This document shows, in pieces, positions 43,918-53,628 of a DNA stretch of 64,000 nt (within the stretch, counting starts at the first letter, position 1; every line of letters starts with the position of its first letter). The translations under genes and the position numbers were made by a program. Origin of the DNA: Streptomyces apocyni (GTDB taxonomy: Bacteria; Actinomycetota; Actinomycetes; Streptomycetales; Streptomycetaceae); contig NZ_WHOM01000065.1 of assembly GCF_009739465.1 (NCBI RefSeq), positions 370,313 through 434,312 on the forward strand, in the 5' to 3' direction. Below the pieces are notes generated by a model that was not told the DNA's origin, did no database searches, and saw nothing but the letters and a program-made list of their open reading frames with translations.

Positions 43918-44564
43918 CGGCCCCCGAGGGGCGTGGCATAGCGGGCTTTCCCGGACTCACGGACCACTTCCGCATCCTCCACGTCAGCACCGGCAACGTC
44001 TGCCGCTCGCCGATCACCGAGCGGCTGCACCGCCATGCCCTGGCCCACCGCCTCGGCGACCCTCGTACCGGCGGCCTGCTCGTGGAGAGCGCGGGCACCT
44101 GGGGGCACGAGGGCGCGCCCATGGAGACCAACGCGGCGGCGGTGCTCGCCGACTTCGGCGCGGACTCCTCCGGCTTCATGGGGCGGGAACTCCTGGACGA
44201 GCACGTCATCCGCGCCGACCTGGTCCTCACCGCGACCCGGGACCACCGCGCCCAGGTCATCTCCATGGGCCACTCGGCCGGACTGCGCACCTTCACCCTG
44301 AAGGAGTTCACCCGCCTCGTACGGGCCATAGACCCGGCCACGCTGCCGGATCCACTCGATGACAGCGTGGTCGACCGGGCCCGCGCCCTGGTACGGGCCG
44401 CGGCGGCCCTGCGCGGCTGGCTCCTGGCGCCCACAGCGGACGCGGACGAGGTCTACGACCCGTACGGGGCACCGCTCCCGTTCTTCCGCTCCATCGGCGA
44501 CGAGATCAACGTGGCCCTCGACCCGGTCGTCACAGCCCTGACGGGGCTTCCGGCGCGCGCGTAG
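43914..44564 (+). CDS. Low-molecular-weight tyrosine phosphatase homologue lacking the catalytic cysteine
   Basis: This 216-residue protein starts at a TTG overlapping the sua5 stop. The P-loop reads FRILHVSTGNVCRSPITERL. In active enzymes this is CxxGNxCRS with the first Cys as nucleophile; here that position is Ser (AGC at 43986-43988). The second Cys, the Arg, and a possible general-acid Asp (ATLPDPLDD) are kept. The fold is therefore likely intact but ordinary phosphatase chemistry is not expected. It may bind phosphoproteins or arsenate-like anions, or act on another substrate; all are inference. Confidence 0.82.
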   Translation: MTAPEGRGIAGFPGLTDHFRILHVSTGNVCRSPITERLHRHALAHRLGDPRTGGLLVESAGTWGHEGAPMETNAAAVLADFGADSSGFMGRELLDEHVIRADLVLTATRDHRAQVISMGHSAGLRTFTLKEFTRLVRAIDPATLPDPLDDSVVDRARALVRAAAALRGWLLAPTADADEVYDPYGAPLPFFRSIGDEINVALDPVVTALTGLPARA

Positions 44565-44661
44565 GGCTGGCCCCCGGCTGTCGGCCGCGCCGTCAGCCGG
44601 GCGCGCCGTCAGGGGCCGTCCTACATTGGAGGGGCCACCCCTGCGAGGCCCGGAGCCGAAC

Positions 44662-45951
44662 ATGCCGGTCAGCACCGAACCCACCGCCGCCCGCACAGCG
44701 CCCGCGGACTTCGACGCGCTGCGGCGCCAGGACCCCGAGCTCGCCGACGTGCTGAGCGCTGAACTGGAGCGCCAGTGCTCCGGCCTCCAGCTGATCGCCG
44801 CCGAGAACTTCACCTCCCTGGCCGTCCTGACGGCCCTCGGCTCGCCGCTCGCCAACAAGTACGCCGAGGGGTACCCCGGTGCCCGCCACCACGGCGGCTG
44901 CGAAGTGGTCGACGTCGCCGAGCGGCTCGCCGTCGAGCGGGCCAAGGCGCTCTTCGGCGCCGAGCACGCGAACGTCCAGCCGCACTCCGGGTCGTCGGCC
45001 GTGCTGGCCGCGTACGCCGCGCTGCTGCGCCCCGGTGACACGGTGCTCGCGATGGGCCTGCCGCACGGCGGCCACCTCACCCATGGATCGCCCGCCAACT
45101 TCTCCGGGCGCTGGTTCGAGTTCATCGGCTACGGAGTCGACGCCGAGACCGGCCTGATCGACTACGAGCAACTGCGCACGCTGGCCCGCACCCACCGCCC
45201 CAAGGCCCTGGTCTGCGGTTCGATCTCCTATCCCCGGCACATCGACTACGCGGCCTTCCGCGAGCTCGCCGACGAGATCGGCGCCTACCTGATCGCCGAC
45301 GTCGCGCACCCCATCGGCCTGGTCGCCGGGGGAGCGGCGCCGAGCCCCGTCCCGTACGCGGACGTCGTCTGCGCCACCACCCACAAGGTGCTGCGCGGCC
45401 CCCGGGGCGGCCTGCTGCTGTGCCGGTCCGCGCTGGCGGAACGGATCGACCGGGCGGTCTTCCCCTTCACGCAGGGCGGCGCGCAGATGCACACGATCGC
45501 CGCCAAGGCGGTGGCCTTCGGCGAGGCGGCCACGCCCGCGTACACGGCGTACGCCCATCAGGTGGTCGCCAACGCCCGGGTGCTGGCCGACGGCCTGGCC
45601 ACCGAGGGCCTCACGATCGCCACCGGCGGTACGGACACCCACCTCATCGTCGCCGACCCGGCCCCGCGCGCCAGCGACGCCCGTAGCGCGCGAGGACTGC
45701 TCGGCGGGGCTGGCTTGGTCGTCGACGTGTGCGCACTGCCGCACGGCGACGCACGTGGGCTGCGGCTGGGTACCGCGGCCGTGACGACCCAGGGCATGCG
45801 CGAGGCGGAGATGGCCCGCATCGCCGTACTGGTGTCGGCCGCGCTCCGTGAGGACGGGGATCAGGCCGAAGGTGTGCGGAAGGTACGGGACGAGGTGCGT
45901 GCGCTCGCCGAGAGATTCCCGCCGTATCCGCCGCTGTATTCCGCCCGGTAG
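44662..45951 (+). CDS. glyA: Serine hydroxymethyltransferase
   Basis: This 429-residue PLP enzyme interconverts serine and glycine with tetrahydrofolate. The PLP lysine is in VVCATTHKVLRGPRGGLLL. LQLIAAENFTSLAVLTALGS and LANKYAEGYPG are conserved. The usual YYGGCE is HHGGCE here, and several active-site neighbours differ from the standard GlyA, so it may be a specialised second copy. The ATG at 44662 gives the family length; the frame open upstream is non-coding. Confidence 0.92.
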   Translation: MPVSTEPTAARTAPADFDALRRQDPELADVLSAELERQCSGLQLIAAENFTSLAVLTALGSPLANKYAEGYPGARHHGGCEVVDVAERLAVERAKALFGAEHANVQPHSGSSAVLAAYAALLRPGDTVLAMGLPHGGHLTHGSPANFSGRWFEFIGYGVDAETGLIDYEQLRTLARTHRPKALVCGSISYPRHIDYAAFRELADEIGAYLIADVAHPIGLVAGGAAPSPVPYADVVCATTHKVLRGPRGGLLLCRSALAERIDRAVFPFTQGGAQMHTIAAKAVAFGEAATPAYTAYAHQVVANARVLADGLATEGLTIATGGTDTHLIVADPAPRASDARSARGLLGGAGLVVDVCALPHGDARGLRLGTAAVTTQGMREAEMARIAVLVSAALREDGDQAEGVRKVRDEVRALAERFPPYPPLYSAR

Positions 45952-46086
45952 CGGGTAGGCGCAGCCCGTCGGCGTGGTCGGCGGGCATTCCGTGCAACCA
46001 TCCTCGCTACCCGGAAGTCCCTAACCGTATGCGCACACGGCTAGTGTGTGGGGCTCAGATGGCCAGCGATACCAGTGGGGAAGCCC

Positions 46087-47457
46087 GTGCGTGAATATCT
46101 GCTGACGCTTTGCGTCACGGCTGCGGTCACCTATCTCCTGACCGGGCCGGTGCGGAAGTTCGCCATCGTCGCCGGGGCGATGCCGGAGATCCGCGCGCGG
46201 GACGTGCACCGTGAGCCGACGCCGCGGCTCGGTGGCATCGCTATGTTCTTCGGTCTCTGCGCGGGTCTGCTGGTGGCCGCCCATCTGACCAACCTGAAGC
46301 CGGTGTTCGAGCAGTCCAACGAGCCCCGGGCGCTGCTCTCCGGCGCCGCCCTGATCTGGATCATCGGCGTCCTTGACGACAAGTTCGAGCTGGACGCGCT
46401 GGTCAAGCTGGGCGGGCAGATGGTCGCCGCGGGCGTCATGGTGATCCAGGGCCTGACGATCCTGTGGCTGCCGGTGCCGGGCGTCGGTTCGGTCTCGCTG
46501 ACCCAGGGGCAGGGCACCCTGCTGACCGTCGCGCTGGTGCTGATCACCATCAACGCCGTCAACTTCGTGGACGGCCTGGACGGGCTCGCGGCCGGGATGG
46601 TGTGTATCGCGGCCACGGCGTTCTTCATGTACGCGTACCGGATCTGGTACGGCTACGGGCTTGAGGACGCCGCCCCGGCGACGCTCTTCGCGGCGATCCT
46701 GATGGGCATGTGCCTCGGCTTCCTGCCGCACAACATGCATCCGGCCCGGATCTTCATGGGCGACTCGGGCTCAATGCTGATCGGCCTGGTGCTCGCGGCG
46801 GCCGCGATCTCCATCACGGGTCAGGTGGACCCGGACGCGATGAACCTCTTCGCGGGCTCCGAGAAGGCGGCCGTGCACCAGACGGTGCCGGTGTACATCC
46901 CGCTGCTGCTGCCGCTGACGATCATCGCCGTACCGGCCGCTGACCTGGTGCTGGCGATCGTCCGGCGGACCTGGCGCGGCCAGTCGCCGTTCGCCGCTGA
47001 CCGGGGCCACCTGCACCACCGGCTCCTGGAGATCGGGCACTCGCACAGCCGCGCGGTGCTGATCATGTACTTCTGGTCCGGCCTGATCGCCTTCGGCACC
47101 CTCGCCTACTCGGTGAACTCGGCCTCGATGTGGATCGTCCTGGTCCTGGTCGCCCTCAGCGCGGTCGGTCTGGTCCTGCTCCTGCTGCCCCGCTTCACGC
47201 CTCGGGCCCCGCTCTGGGCCCAGTCCTTCGTACCGCCGCGTTACCGCCGTGTTCGGCGGCCCGTAACCGAGCCGACCGAGGCGGCCGCGACCTCTGTGCC
47301 TGAGGGGCCTGAGGGGCCTGAGGTGCTGGAGGAACCTGCTGAGGCCGCGGAGGCTCCTGTGACGGCGAGCCGTCCGGGAGGCGTCAACGGATCAACGGCG
47401 ATTGGCACTCGATCCCGTTTCGCAATTCGCCGTAAAGCGGACAGCGCCTCGCGCTGA
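46087..47457 (+). CDS. Polyprenyl-phosphate sugar-1-phosphate transferase (MraY/WecA family)
   Basis: This 456-residue membrane enzyme has about ten or eleven membrane segments. It has the family's DD motif in IIGVLDDKFELDAL, NAVNFVDGLDGLAAG, ARIFMGDSGSMLIGL and the late ADRGHLHHRLLEIGHSHS. Such enzymes load a sugar phosphate on undecaprenyl phosphate; placement beside an LCP ligase and glyA is usual in Streptomyces. The exact sugar is not known. A 75-residue Glu/Pro-rich cytoplasmic tail includes the repeat EGPEGPE. The GTG at 46087 follows GGGGA; an earlier in-frame GTG at 46048 lies in the likely promoter. Confidence 0.9.
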   Translation: MREYLLTLCVTAAVTYLLTGPVRKFAIVAGAMPEIRARDVHREPTPRLGGIAMFFGLCAGLLVAAHLTNLKPVFEQSNEPRALLSGAALIWIIGVLDDKFELDALVKLGGQMVAAGVMVIQGLTILWLPVPGVGSVSLTQGQGTLLTVALVLITINAVNFVDGLDGLAAGMVCIAATAFFMYAYRIWYGYGLEDAAPATLFAAILMGMCLGFLPHNMHPARIFMGDSGSMLIGLVLAAAAISITGQVDPDAMNLFAGSEKAAVHQTVPVYIPLLLPLTIIAVPAADLVLAIVRRTWRGQSPFAADRGHLHHRLLEIGHSHSRAVLIMYFWSGLIAFGTLAYSVNSASMWIVLVLVALSAVGLVLLLLPRFTPRAPLWAQSFVPPRYRRVRRPVTEPTEAAATSVPEGPEGPEVLEEPAEAAEAPVTASRPGGVNGSTAIGTRSRFAIRRKADSASR

Positions 47458-47708
47458 GAAGGCCCCATAGCAGGCATGACGCCCAACTCGGCGCTCAGGC
47501 GCGCGCATTAGCCCTCATGTGTGACAGTGGGCACACTCGCTAGGTAAAGACCTCATCAAATAGTTTGTGATACCGTTCACGAGATCCCGGGGTAGGGCCG
47601 TTTGGCCGTCGTCCGACGGTCCGGTGGCATGCGAAGCCCCACCTGACCCGGGCTTACGCTCGTTCATGACGACAACTCGTCCCCTTCAGTAAGTGGAGCC
47701 TTGCCGCC

Positions 47709-48146
47709 ATGCAGTCCAGTGCCCTACGCACGCTCTTCCCGATGGTCGTACCCGCGGCCGCGGTCGGCGTTCTCGCCGCCGTGGTCAGTGGAGTCGCCGT
47801 CGGTGGTAAGGGCGCTTTCGGAGCGATCCTGGGCTCGCTGGTGGTCATTCTCTTCATGGGAGCCGGGCAGGTCGGGCTGCAGTACGTAGCCAAGGCCATG
47901 CCCCAACTCCTCCAGGGCATGGCGCTGATGGTCTACTTCGTTCAGCTCGTGATCCTGCTGGTCTTCATCCTCGCGGTCAGGAACACCACGGTCTTTCACC
48001 ACAAGGCTTTCGCGTTGACCCTGGTGATCGCCGTTGTCGTGTGGATCGTGGCGCAGGCGCTTGCCCAGCTGAAGGGGAAGACCCTTTACGTGGACCCCGC
48101 CGCTGAAGGTGACTCCCATGGGACGGGAGCGTCGCGTGAAAAGTAG
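47709..48146 (+). CDS. atpI: ATP synthase assembly/accessory protein AtpI
   Basis: This 145-residue protein has four membrane segments and heads the atp operon, as AtpI does in many bacteria, where it helps assemble the c-ring. AILGSLVVILFMGAGQVGLQY is the recognisable block. The preceding 250 bases contain AT-rich sequence (47550-47580) likely to hold the operon promoter. Confidence 0.85.
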   Translation: MQSSALRTLFPMVVPAAAVGVLAAVVSGVAVGGKGAFGAILGSLVVILFMGAGQVGLQYVAKAMPQLLQGMALMVYFVQLVILLVFILAVRNTTVFHHKAFALTLVIAVVVWIVAQALAQLKGKTLYVDPAAEGDSHGTGASREK

Positions 48147-48364
48147 GGCCGGTATAAGTCCTCACGTGACGGGCTGCTATCGTCCGATCCCGACTGCGGC
48201 ACTGCGGGCGCGGGCACCAGAGCTGACGCCTGCCACATCGCGAGGCTCTGCGCCTGTCCGCCGCCACTTCCTTGTAAGACCACACCGGTGCCGACCTGCG
48301 GCTGCCCCGCCGCTCAGACTCAACGAGGTTGCCGTATCCATGCGCCACGCAGAAGGAGCTCCTG

Positions 48365-49177
48365 GTGACTGCTGACGCCCAGATGCTCGCATTCGAGACC
48401 GACTGTCACCTGTTCCAGGGGTGCGGCTTCCCCGCCCCCAGCGTGTGGTCGTTCATCTTCGAGCCGATCTTCACCATCGGGCCTGTCGAATTCAACAAGC
48501 CGATGCTGCTCGCGCTCATCGGTACCTTCCTGATCCTGGCGTTCTTCTGGGCTGGCTTCTCCAAGGCCAAGGTCGTACCCGGCAAGCTCCAGATGGTCGC
48601 CGAAGCGCTGTACGACTTCGTGCACCGCGGCATCGCCAAGGAAGTCATCGGCAAGAAGGGCGAACCGTTCGTCCCGCTGCTGGTGTCGTTGTTCTTCTTC
48701 GTCTGGATGCTGAACCTCTGGGCGCTGATTCCGCTGGCGCAGTTCCCGGTCAGCTCGGTGATCGCCTATCCGGTCGGTCTGGCGCTCGTTGTCTGGGTCA
48801 CCTACATGACGGTGACGTTCAAGACCAACGGATTCGTCGGCGGCATTCGCAACCTGTGTGTGCCGAGCGGTCTGCCCAAGCCGATCTACGTGCTGCTGAC
48901 GCCGCTCGAGTTCATCTCGAATGTCTTCGTGCGCCCGTTCACGCTTGCGGTCCGACTTTTCGCGAACATGTTCGCGGGTCACATCCTGATCCTGATCTTC
49001 ACGATCGCGACCTGGTACATGCTCGGCAGCGTGCTCGGCACGGTCTACGCCTCCGCCTCGTTCGTCATGACGTTGATCCTCACCGTCTTCGAACTCTTCA
49101 TCCAGGCACTGCAGGCGTACGTCTTCACCGTGCTGACCGCCACCTACCTCTCTCAGGCGCTCGAAGAAGCGCACTGA
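48365..49177 (+). CDS. atpB: ATP synthase Fo subunit a
   Basis: This 270-residue membrane subunit provides the proton half-channels. The essential Arg is in VRPFTLAVRLFANMFAGHIL. The GTG at 48365 follows AAGGAG with good spacing; ATG 18 bases on is an alternative. Five to six membrane segments. Confidence 0.96.
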   Translation: MTADAQMLAFETDCHLFQGCGFPAPSVWSFIFEPIFTIGPVEFNKPMLLALIGTFLILAFFWAGFSKAKVVPGKLQMVAEALYDFVHRGIAKEVIGKKGEPFVPLLVSLFFFVWMLNLWALIPLAQFPVSSVIAYPVGLALVVWVTYMTVTFKTNGFVGGIRNLCVPSGLPKPIYVLLTPLEFISNVFVRPFTLAVRLFANMFAGHILILIFTIATWYMLGSVLGTVYASASFVMTLILTVFELFIQALQAYVFTVLTATYLSQALEEAH

Positions 49178-49259
49178 GCAGGTCCCAGCCACCTCCGGCC
49201 CCCCATGACGTCCGGTGGACGCACCCTCCACCGGCCCACCAAGAGAAGGAACCACGGAC

Positions 49260-49496
49260 ATGTCTGCTGCATTCGAGACCCTCGCGGCCGTCAACGGCAA
49301 CGTCGGCACCATCGGTTACGGCCTCGCCGCGATCGGCCCGGGTATCGGCATCGGCATCATCTTCGGTAACGGCGTGCAGGCCATCGCCCGCCAGCCCGAG
49401 GCCGCTGGCCTGATCCGCCAGAACATGCTGCTCGGCTTCGCCGTCGTCGAGGCCCTCGCCCTGATCGGCTTCGTCGTTCCGTTCATCGTCACCTGA
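49260..49496 (+). CDS. atpE: ATP synthase Fo subunit c
   Basis: This 78-residue helical hairpin forms the rotating ring. The loop is ARQPEA and the proton-carrying Glu is in LGFAVVEALALIGFVV. The ATG at 49260 has GAAGGA upstream. Confidence 0.98.
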   Translation: MSAAFETLAAVNGNVGTIGYGLAAIGPGIGIGIIFGNGVQAIARQPEAAGLIRQNMLLGFAVVEALALIGFVVPFIVT

Positions 49497-49536
49497 TGTT
49501 TCGGCCGTAGCCACACCCGAGGAAAGGTCCACCACG

Positions 49537-50076
49537 ATGAACTGGTATCTGGCAGCCGAGGAGGCTCAGTCGCCTCTGGCGCCGGTCTGGCCGGAGATCG
49601 TCATCGGCCTGATCGCCTTCGGCATCGTCTTCTTCGCCTTCTACAAGAAGCTCCTCCCGGCCATCAACAAGGCCCTGGACGAGCGTCGCGAGGCGATCGA
49701 AGGCGGCATCGAGAAGGCCGAGGCCGCGCAGACCGAGGCCCAGAGCGTTCTTGAGCAGTACAAGGCTCAGCTCGCCGAGGCGCGTCACGAGGCCGCGCGC
49801 CTGCGCCAGGAGGCGCAGGAGCAGGGCGCCACGCTCATCGCCGAGATGCGTGCCGAGGGCCAGCGGCAGCGTGAGGAGATCATCGCTGCCGGTCACACCC
49901 AGATCGAGGCCGACAAGAAGGCGGCTTCGACGGCGCTCCGTCAGGACGTGGGCAAGCTGGCCACCGACCTGGCCGGAAAGCTCGTCGGGGAGTCGCTGGA
50001 CGACCACGCCCGGCAGAGCCGCACCATCGACCGTTTCCTCGACGAGCTCGAGGAGAAGGCCGAGGCGGCACGATGA
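49537..50076 (+). CDS. atpF: ATP synthase Fo subunit b
   Basis: This 179-residue subunit has one membrane segment (about residues 18-37) followed by a long charged helix (KALDERREAIEGGIEKAEAA and on) that forms the outer stalk. Its stop overlaps the atpH start (ATGA). Confidence 0.97.
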   Translation: MNWYLAAEEAQSPLAPVWPEIVIGLIAFGIVFFAFYKKLLPAINKALDERREAIEGGIEKAEAAQTEAQSVLEQYKAQLAEARHEAARLRQEAQEQGATLIAEMRAEGQRQREEIIAAGHTQIEADKKAASTALRQDVGKLATDLAGKLVGESLDDHARQSRTIDRFLDELEEKAEAAR

Positions 50077-50894
50077 GTGCGCACGGAGCGAGCCGTGCGG
50101 CGCTGGCCGCCGCACGCGAGCGGCTGGACGCGCTGACCGACAACACCTCGGTCGACGCGGCCAAGCTGGGCGCCGAACTGGCGTCGGTCACCGCGCTGCT
50201 CCACCGCGAGGTCTCGCTGCGTCGGGTCCTGACCGACCCGGCGCAGTCCGGCGAGGCCAAGGCTGAGCTGGCCGGGCGGCTGCTCGGCGACCAGGTGGGC
50301 GGCGAGACCATCGACCTGGTGGGCGGTCTCGTACGGGCCCGCTGGTCGGCCTCGCGTGACCTGGTGGACGCGCTGGAGGAGCTGGCGGACACCGCCGACC
50401 TCACCGCCGCCCAGCAGGCGGGCACGCTCGACAACGTCGAGGACGAGCTGTTCCGGTTCGGCCGGATCGTCGCGTCCAACACGGAGCTGCGTGCCGCGCT
50501 CACCATCCGTGGCGGCGCGACGCAGGCCAAGGGCGAGCTGCTGCGCAGCCTGCTCGGCGGCCGCGCGGAGCCGACCACCGAGCGGCTGATCGAGCGTCTT
50601 GTGACCCGTCCCAGGGGACGTAGCCTGGAGGCGGGACTCGAGTCCCTGTCCAAGCTGGCCGCCGACCGCCGTAACCGCACGGTCGCGGTGGTCACCTCGG
50701 CCGTACCGCTGTCCGACGGACAGAAGCGGCGGCTGGCCGGTGCGCTGGCCAAGCTGTACGGCCGGGACATGCACCTCAACCTCGACGTGGACCCCACGGT
50801 CCTCGGCGGGATCAGGGTGCAGGTCGGTGACGAGGTCATCAACGGCTCCATCGCGGACCGTCTGGAAGACGCGAACCGGCGGATGGCCGGCTGA
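50073..50894 (+). CDS. atpH: ATP synthase F1 subunit delta
   Basis: This 273-residue subunit joins the stalk to F1. It is longer than the 177-residue E. coli form, as is usual in actinobacteria. The C-terminal DPTVLGGIRVQVGDEVINGS is the family signature. Translation is coupled to atpF. Confidence 0.95.
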   Translation: MSAHGASRAALAAARERLDALTDNTSVDAAKLGAELASVTALLHREVSLRRVLTDPAQSGEAKAELAGRLLGDQVGGETIDLVGGLVRARWSASRDLVDALEELADTADLTAAQQAGTLDNVEDELFRFGRIVASNTELRAALTIRGGATQAKGELLRSLLGGRAEPTTERLIERLVTRPRGRSLEAGLESLSKLAADRRNRTVAVVTSAVPLSDGQKRRLAGALAKLYGRDMHLNLDVDPTVLGGIRVQVGDEVINGSIADRLEDANRRMAG

Positions 50895-50944
50895 CGACGC
50901 ACGTCGTCACCGGAAGTCGTCACACCAACTCAACAAGCATTGCT

Positions 50945-51039
50945 AACGGCCCGAGTTGGGCCGTGCAGAAGATGCACAGTTTTTCTGGGGGCCCGCGGCG
51001 AAGCCGCTCGCGGCACAGCCCCAGACCCCCAAAGAAACT
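50945..51039 (+). promoter_or_regulatory. Two hairpins between atpH and atpA
   Basis: A perfect 7-bp stem (ACGGCCC at 50946-50952 with 50958-50964) is followed by a larger fold in which 50978-50991 pairs with 51026-51039 with two mismatches. The latter resembles structured intergenic repeats common in Streptomyces. It could tune mRNA stability or the ratio of upstream Fo/delta to downstream alpha. Confidence 0.6.
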
Positions 51040-51070
51040 TCGGGCCCAACAAGGAGAGCAGGGAACCCAG

Positions 51071-52675
51071 ATGGCGGAGCTCACGATCCGGCCGGAGGAG
51101 ATCCGGGACGCGCTGGAGAACTTTGTCCAGGCGTACAAGCCGGACGCGGCCTCGCGCGAGGAGGTCGGTACGGTCAGCGTGGCCGGCGACGGCATCGCGA
51201 AGGTCGAGGGCCTGCCCTCGGCCATGGCCAACGAGCTGCTGAAGTTCGAGGACGGCACCCTCGGCCTCGCCCTCAACCTCGAGGAGCGCGAGATCGGTGC
51301 GGTCGTCCTCGGTGAGTTCAGCGGCATCGAAGAGGGCCAGCCGGTCAGCCGTACCGGCGAGGTCCTGTCGGTCGCGGTCGGCGAGGGCTACCTCGGCCGT
51401 GTTGTCGACCCGCTCGGCAACCCGATCGACGGCCTCGGCGAGATCGAGACGTCCAGCCGCCGCGCCCTGGAGCTGCAGGCTCCGGGCGTCATGGTCCGTA
51501 AGTCGGTGCACGAGCCGATGGAGACCGGCTACAAGGCCGTCGACGCGATGACCCCGATCGGCCGTGGCCAGCGTCAGCTGATCATCGGCGACCGCCAGAC
51601 CGGCAAGACCGCCCTGGCCGTCGACACGATCATCAACCAGCGTGACAACTGGCGCTCGGGCGACGTGAACAAGCAGGTGCGCTGCATCTACGTCGCCGTC
51701 GGCCAGAAGGGCTCCACCATCGCCTCCGTGCGTGGTGCGCTCGAAGAGGCCGGCGCGCTGGAGTACACGACCATCGTCGCCGCCCCGGCGTCCGACCCGG
51801 CCGGCTTCAAGTACCTTGCGCCGTACACCGGTTCGGCCATCGGCCAGCACTGGATGTACGAGGGCAAGCACGTCCTCATCATCTTCGACGACCTCTCGAA
51901 GCAGGCCGACGCCTACCGCGCCGTGTCTCTGCTGCTGCGCCGCCCGCCGGGGCGCGAGGCCTACCCGGGTGACGTCTTCTACCTGCACTCGCGTCTGCTG
52001 GAGCGTTGCGCCAAGCTCTCCGACGAGATGGGCAAGGGCTCGATGACGGGTCTGCCGATCGTCGAGACCAAGGCGAACGACGTGTCGGCGTTCATCCCGA
52101 CCAACGTCATCTCCATCACCGACGGCCAGTGCTTCCTGGAGTCGGACCTGTTCAACGCCGGTCAGCGCCCCGCGCTGAACGTCGGTATCTCCGTCTCCCG
52201 AGTCGGTGGTTCCGCGCAGCACAAGGCGATGCGGCAGGTTTCCGGACGCCTTCGTGTGGACCTCGCCCAGTACCGTGAGCTGGAGGCGTTCGCCGCCTTC
52301 GGTTCCGACCTGGACGCCGCGTCCAAGGCCTCGCTCGAGCGCGGTCAGCGGATGGTCGAGCTGCTGAAGCAGGACCAGTACCAGCCGATGGCCACCGAGG
52401 ACCAGGTCGTCTCCGTCTGGGCCGGCACCACCGGCCGCATGGACGACGTACCGGTCGCCGACGTGCGCCGTTTCGAGAGCGAGCTGCTGGACTACCTGCA
52501 CCGCAAGGAGCAGGGCCTGATGACCTCCATCAAGGAGGGCGCCAAGATGTCGGACGACACCCTGGCCGCCGTCTCGGACGCCATCGCGGACTTCAAGAAG
52601 CAGTTCGAGACCTCGGACGGCAAGCTGATCGGCGAGGACGCTCCGGCTGCCGGCGCTGCTGACGGCTCGAAGTGA
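51071..52675 (+). CDS. atpA: ATP synthase F1 subunit alpha
   Basis: This 534-residue non-catalytic nucleotide-binding subunit has Walker A IIGDRQTGKTALA and the family block PAQRPALNVGISVSRVGGSAQ-like sequence (NVGISVSRVGGSA). The ATG at 51071 follows AAGGAG. It is the first gene after the hairpin-containing spacer. Confidence 0.98.
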   Translation: MAELTIRPEEIRDALENFVQAYKPDAASREEVGTVSVAGDGIAKVEGLPSAMANELLKFEDGTLGLALNLEEREIGAVVLGEFSGIEEGQPVSRTGEVLSVAVGEGYLGRVVDPLGNPIDGLGEIETSSRRALELQAPGVMVRKSVHEPMETGYKAVDAMTPIGRGQRQLIIGDRQTGKTALAVDTIINQRDNWRSGDVNKQVRCIYVAVGQKGSTIASVRGALEEAGALEYTTIVAAPASDPAGFKYLAPYTGSAIGQHWMYEGKHVLIIFDDLSKQADAYRAVSLLLRRPPGREAYPGDVFYLHSRLLERCAKLSDEMGKGSMTGLPIVETKANDVSAFIPTNVISITDGQCFLESDLFNAGQRPALNVGISVSRVGGSAQHKAMRQVSGRLRVDLAQYRELEAFAAFGSDLDAASKASLERGQRMVELLKQDQYQPMATEDQVVSVWAGTTGRMDDVPVADVRRFESELLDYLHRKEQGLMTSIKEGAKMSDDTLAAVSDAIADFKKQFETSDGKLIGEDAPAAGAADGSK

Positions 52676-52695
52676 CGACGGAAGGGACCTGACTC

Positions 52696-53628
52696 ATGGG
52701 AGCCCAGCTCCGGGTCTACAAGCGTCGCATCCGGTCCGTCACCGCGACGAAGAAGATCACCAAGGCGATGGAGATGATCGCCGCCTCGCGTGTCGTCAAG
52801 GCGCAGCGCAAGGTGGCGGCCTCGGCTCCGTACGCGACCGAGCTGACCCGCGCGGTCACCGCGGTGGCCACCGGTGCGAACAACAAGCACGCCCTGACCA
52901 CCGAGGTGGAGAACCCGACCCGGGCCGCAGTCCTGCTCATCACGAGCGACCGCGGTCTGGCCGGCGGGTACTCGTCGAACGCCATCAAGGCGGCCGAGCA
53001 CCTCACCACGCAGCTGACGAACGAGCGTAAGCACGTCGATACGTACGTTGTCGGTCGCAAGGGTCTGGCGTACTACAACTTCCGGGACCGTGGGGTGTCG
53101 GAGTCGTGGACCGGCTTCACCGACAACCCGACCTACGCGGACGCCAAGCGGGTCGCGGCGCCGCTGATCGAGTCGATCACGCGGGACACGGCCGATGGCG
53201 GCGTGGACGAGCTCCACATCGTCTTCACCGAGTTCGTCTCGATGATGACGCAGACGCCGGTCGAGCAGCGGATGCTGCCGCTCACCCTCGCTTCGAGCAC
53301 TGCCGAGGAATCGGCGGAGGTCTTCAAGCAAGGTGCTGAGGTCCGACCGCTGTTTGAATTCGAGCCGTCGGCCGAGGACGTCCTCGACGCCCTGCTGCCG
53401 CGGTATGTCGAGAGCCGGATCTACAACGCGTTGCTGCAGGCGGCCGCTTCCGAGCACGCCGCACGCCGCCGCGCGATGAAGTCGGCCACCGACAACGCCG
53501 GAGACCTGATCCACAACCTCTCCAGGCTTGCCAACGCGGCCCGACAGGCCGAAATCACCCAGGAAATCAGCGAGATCGTCGGCGGCGCGAGTGCCCTGGC
53601 CGACGCGACCGCGGGGAGTGACAAGTAA
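52696..53628 (+). CDS. atpG: ATP synthase F1 subunit gamma
   Basis: This 310-residue central rotor has the conserved N-terminal coiled helix RVYKRRIRSVTATKKITKAM and C-terminal helix SATDNAGDLIHNLSRLANAA. The TAA stop overlaps the atpD start (TAATG). Confidence 0.98.
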   Translation: MGAQLRVYKRRIRSVTATKKITKAMEMIAASRVVKAQRKVAASAPYATELTRAVTAVATGANNKHALTTEVENPTRAAVLLITSDRGLAGGYSSNAIKAAEHLTTQLTNERKHVDTYVVGRKGLAYYNFRDRGVSESWTGFTDNPTYADAKRVAAPLIESITRDTADGGVDELHIVFTEFVSMMTQTPVEQRMLPLTLASSTAEESAEVFKQGAEVRPLFEFEPSAEDVLDALLPRYVESRIYNALLQAAASEHAARRRAMKSATDNAGDLIHNLSRLANAARQAEITQEISEIVGGASALADATAGSDK

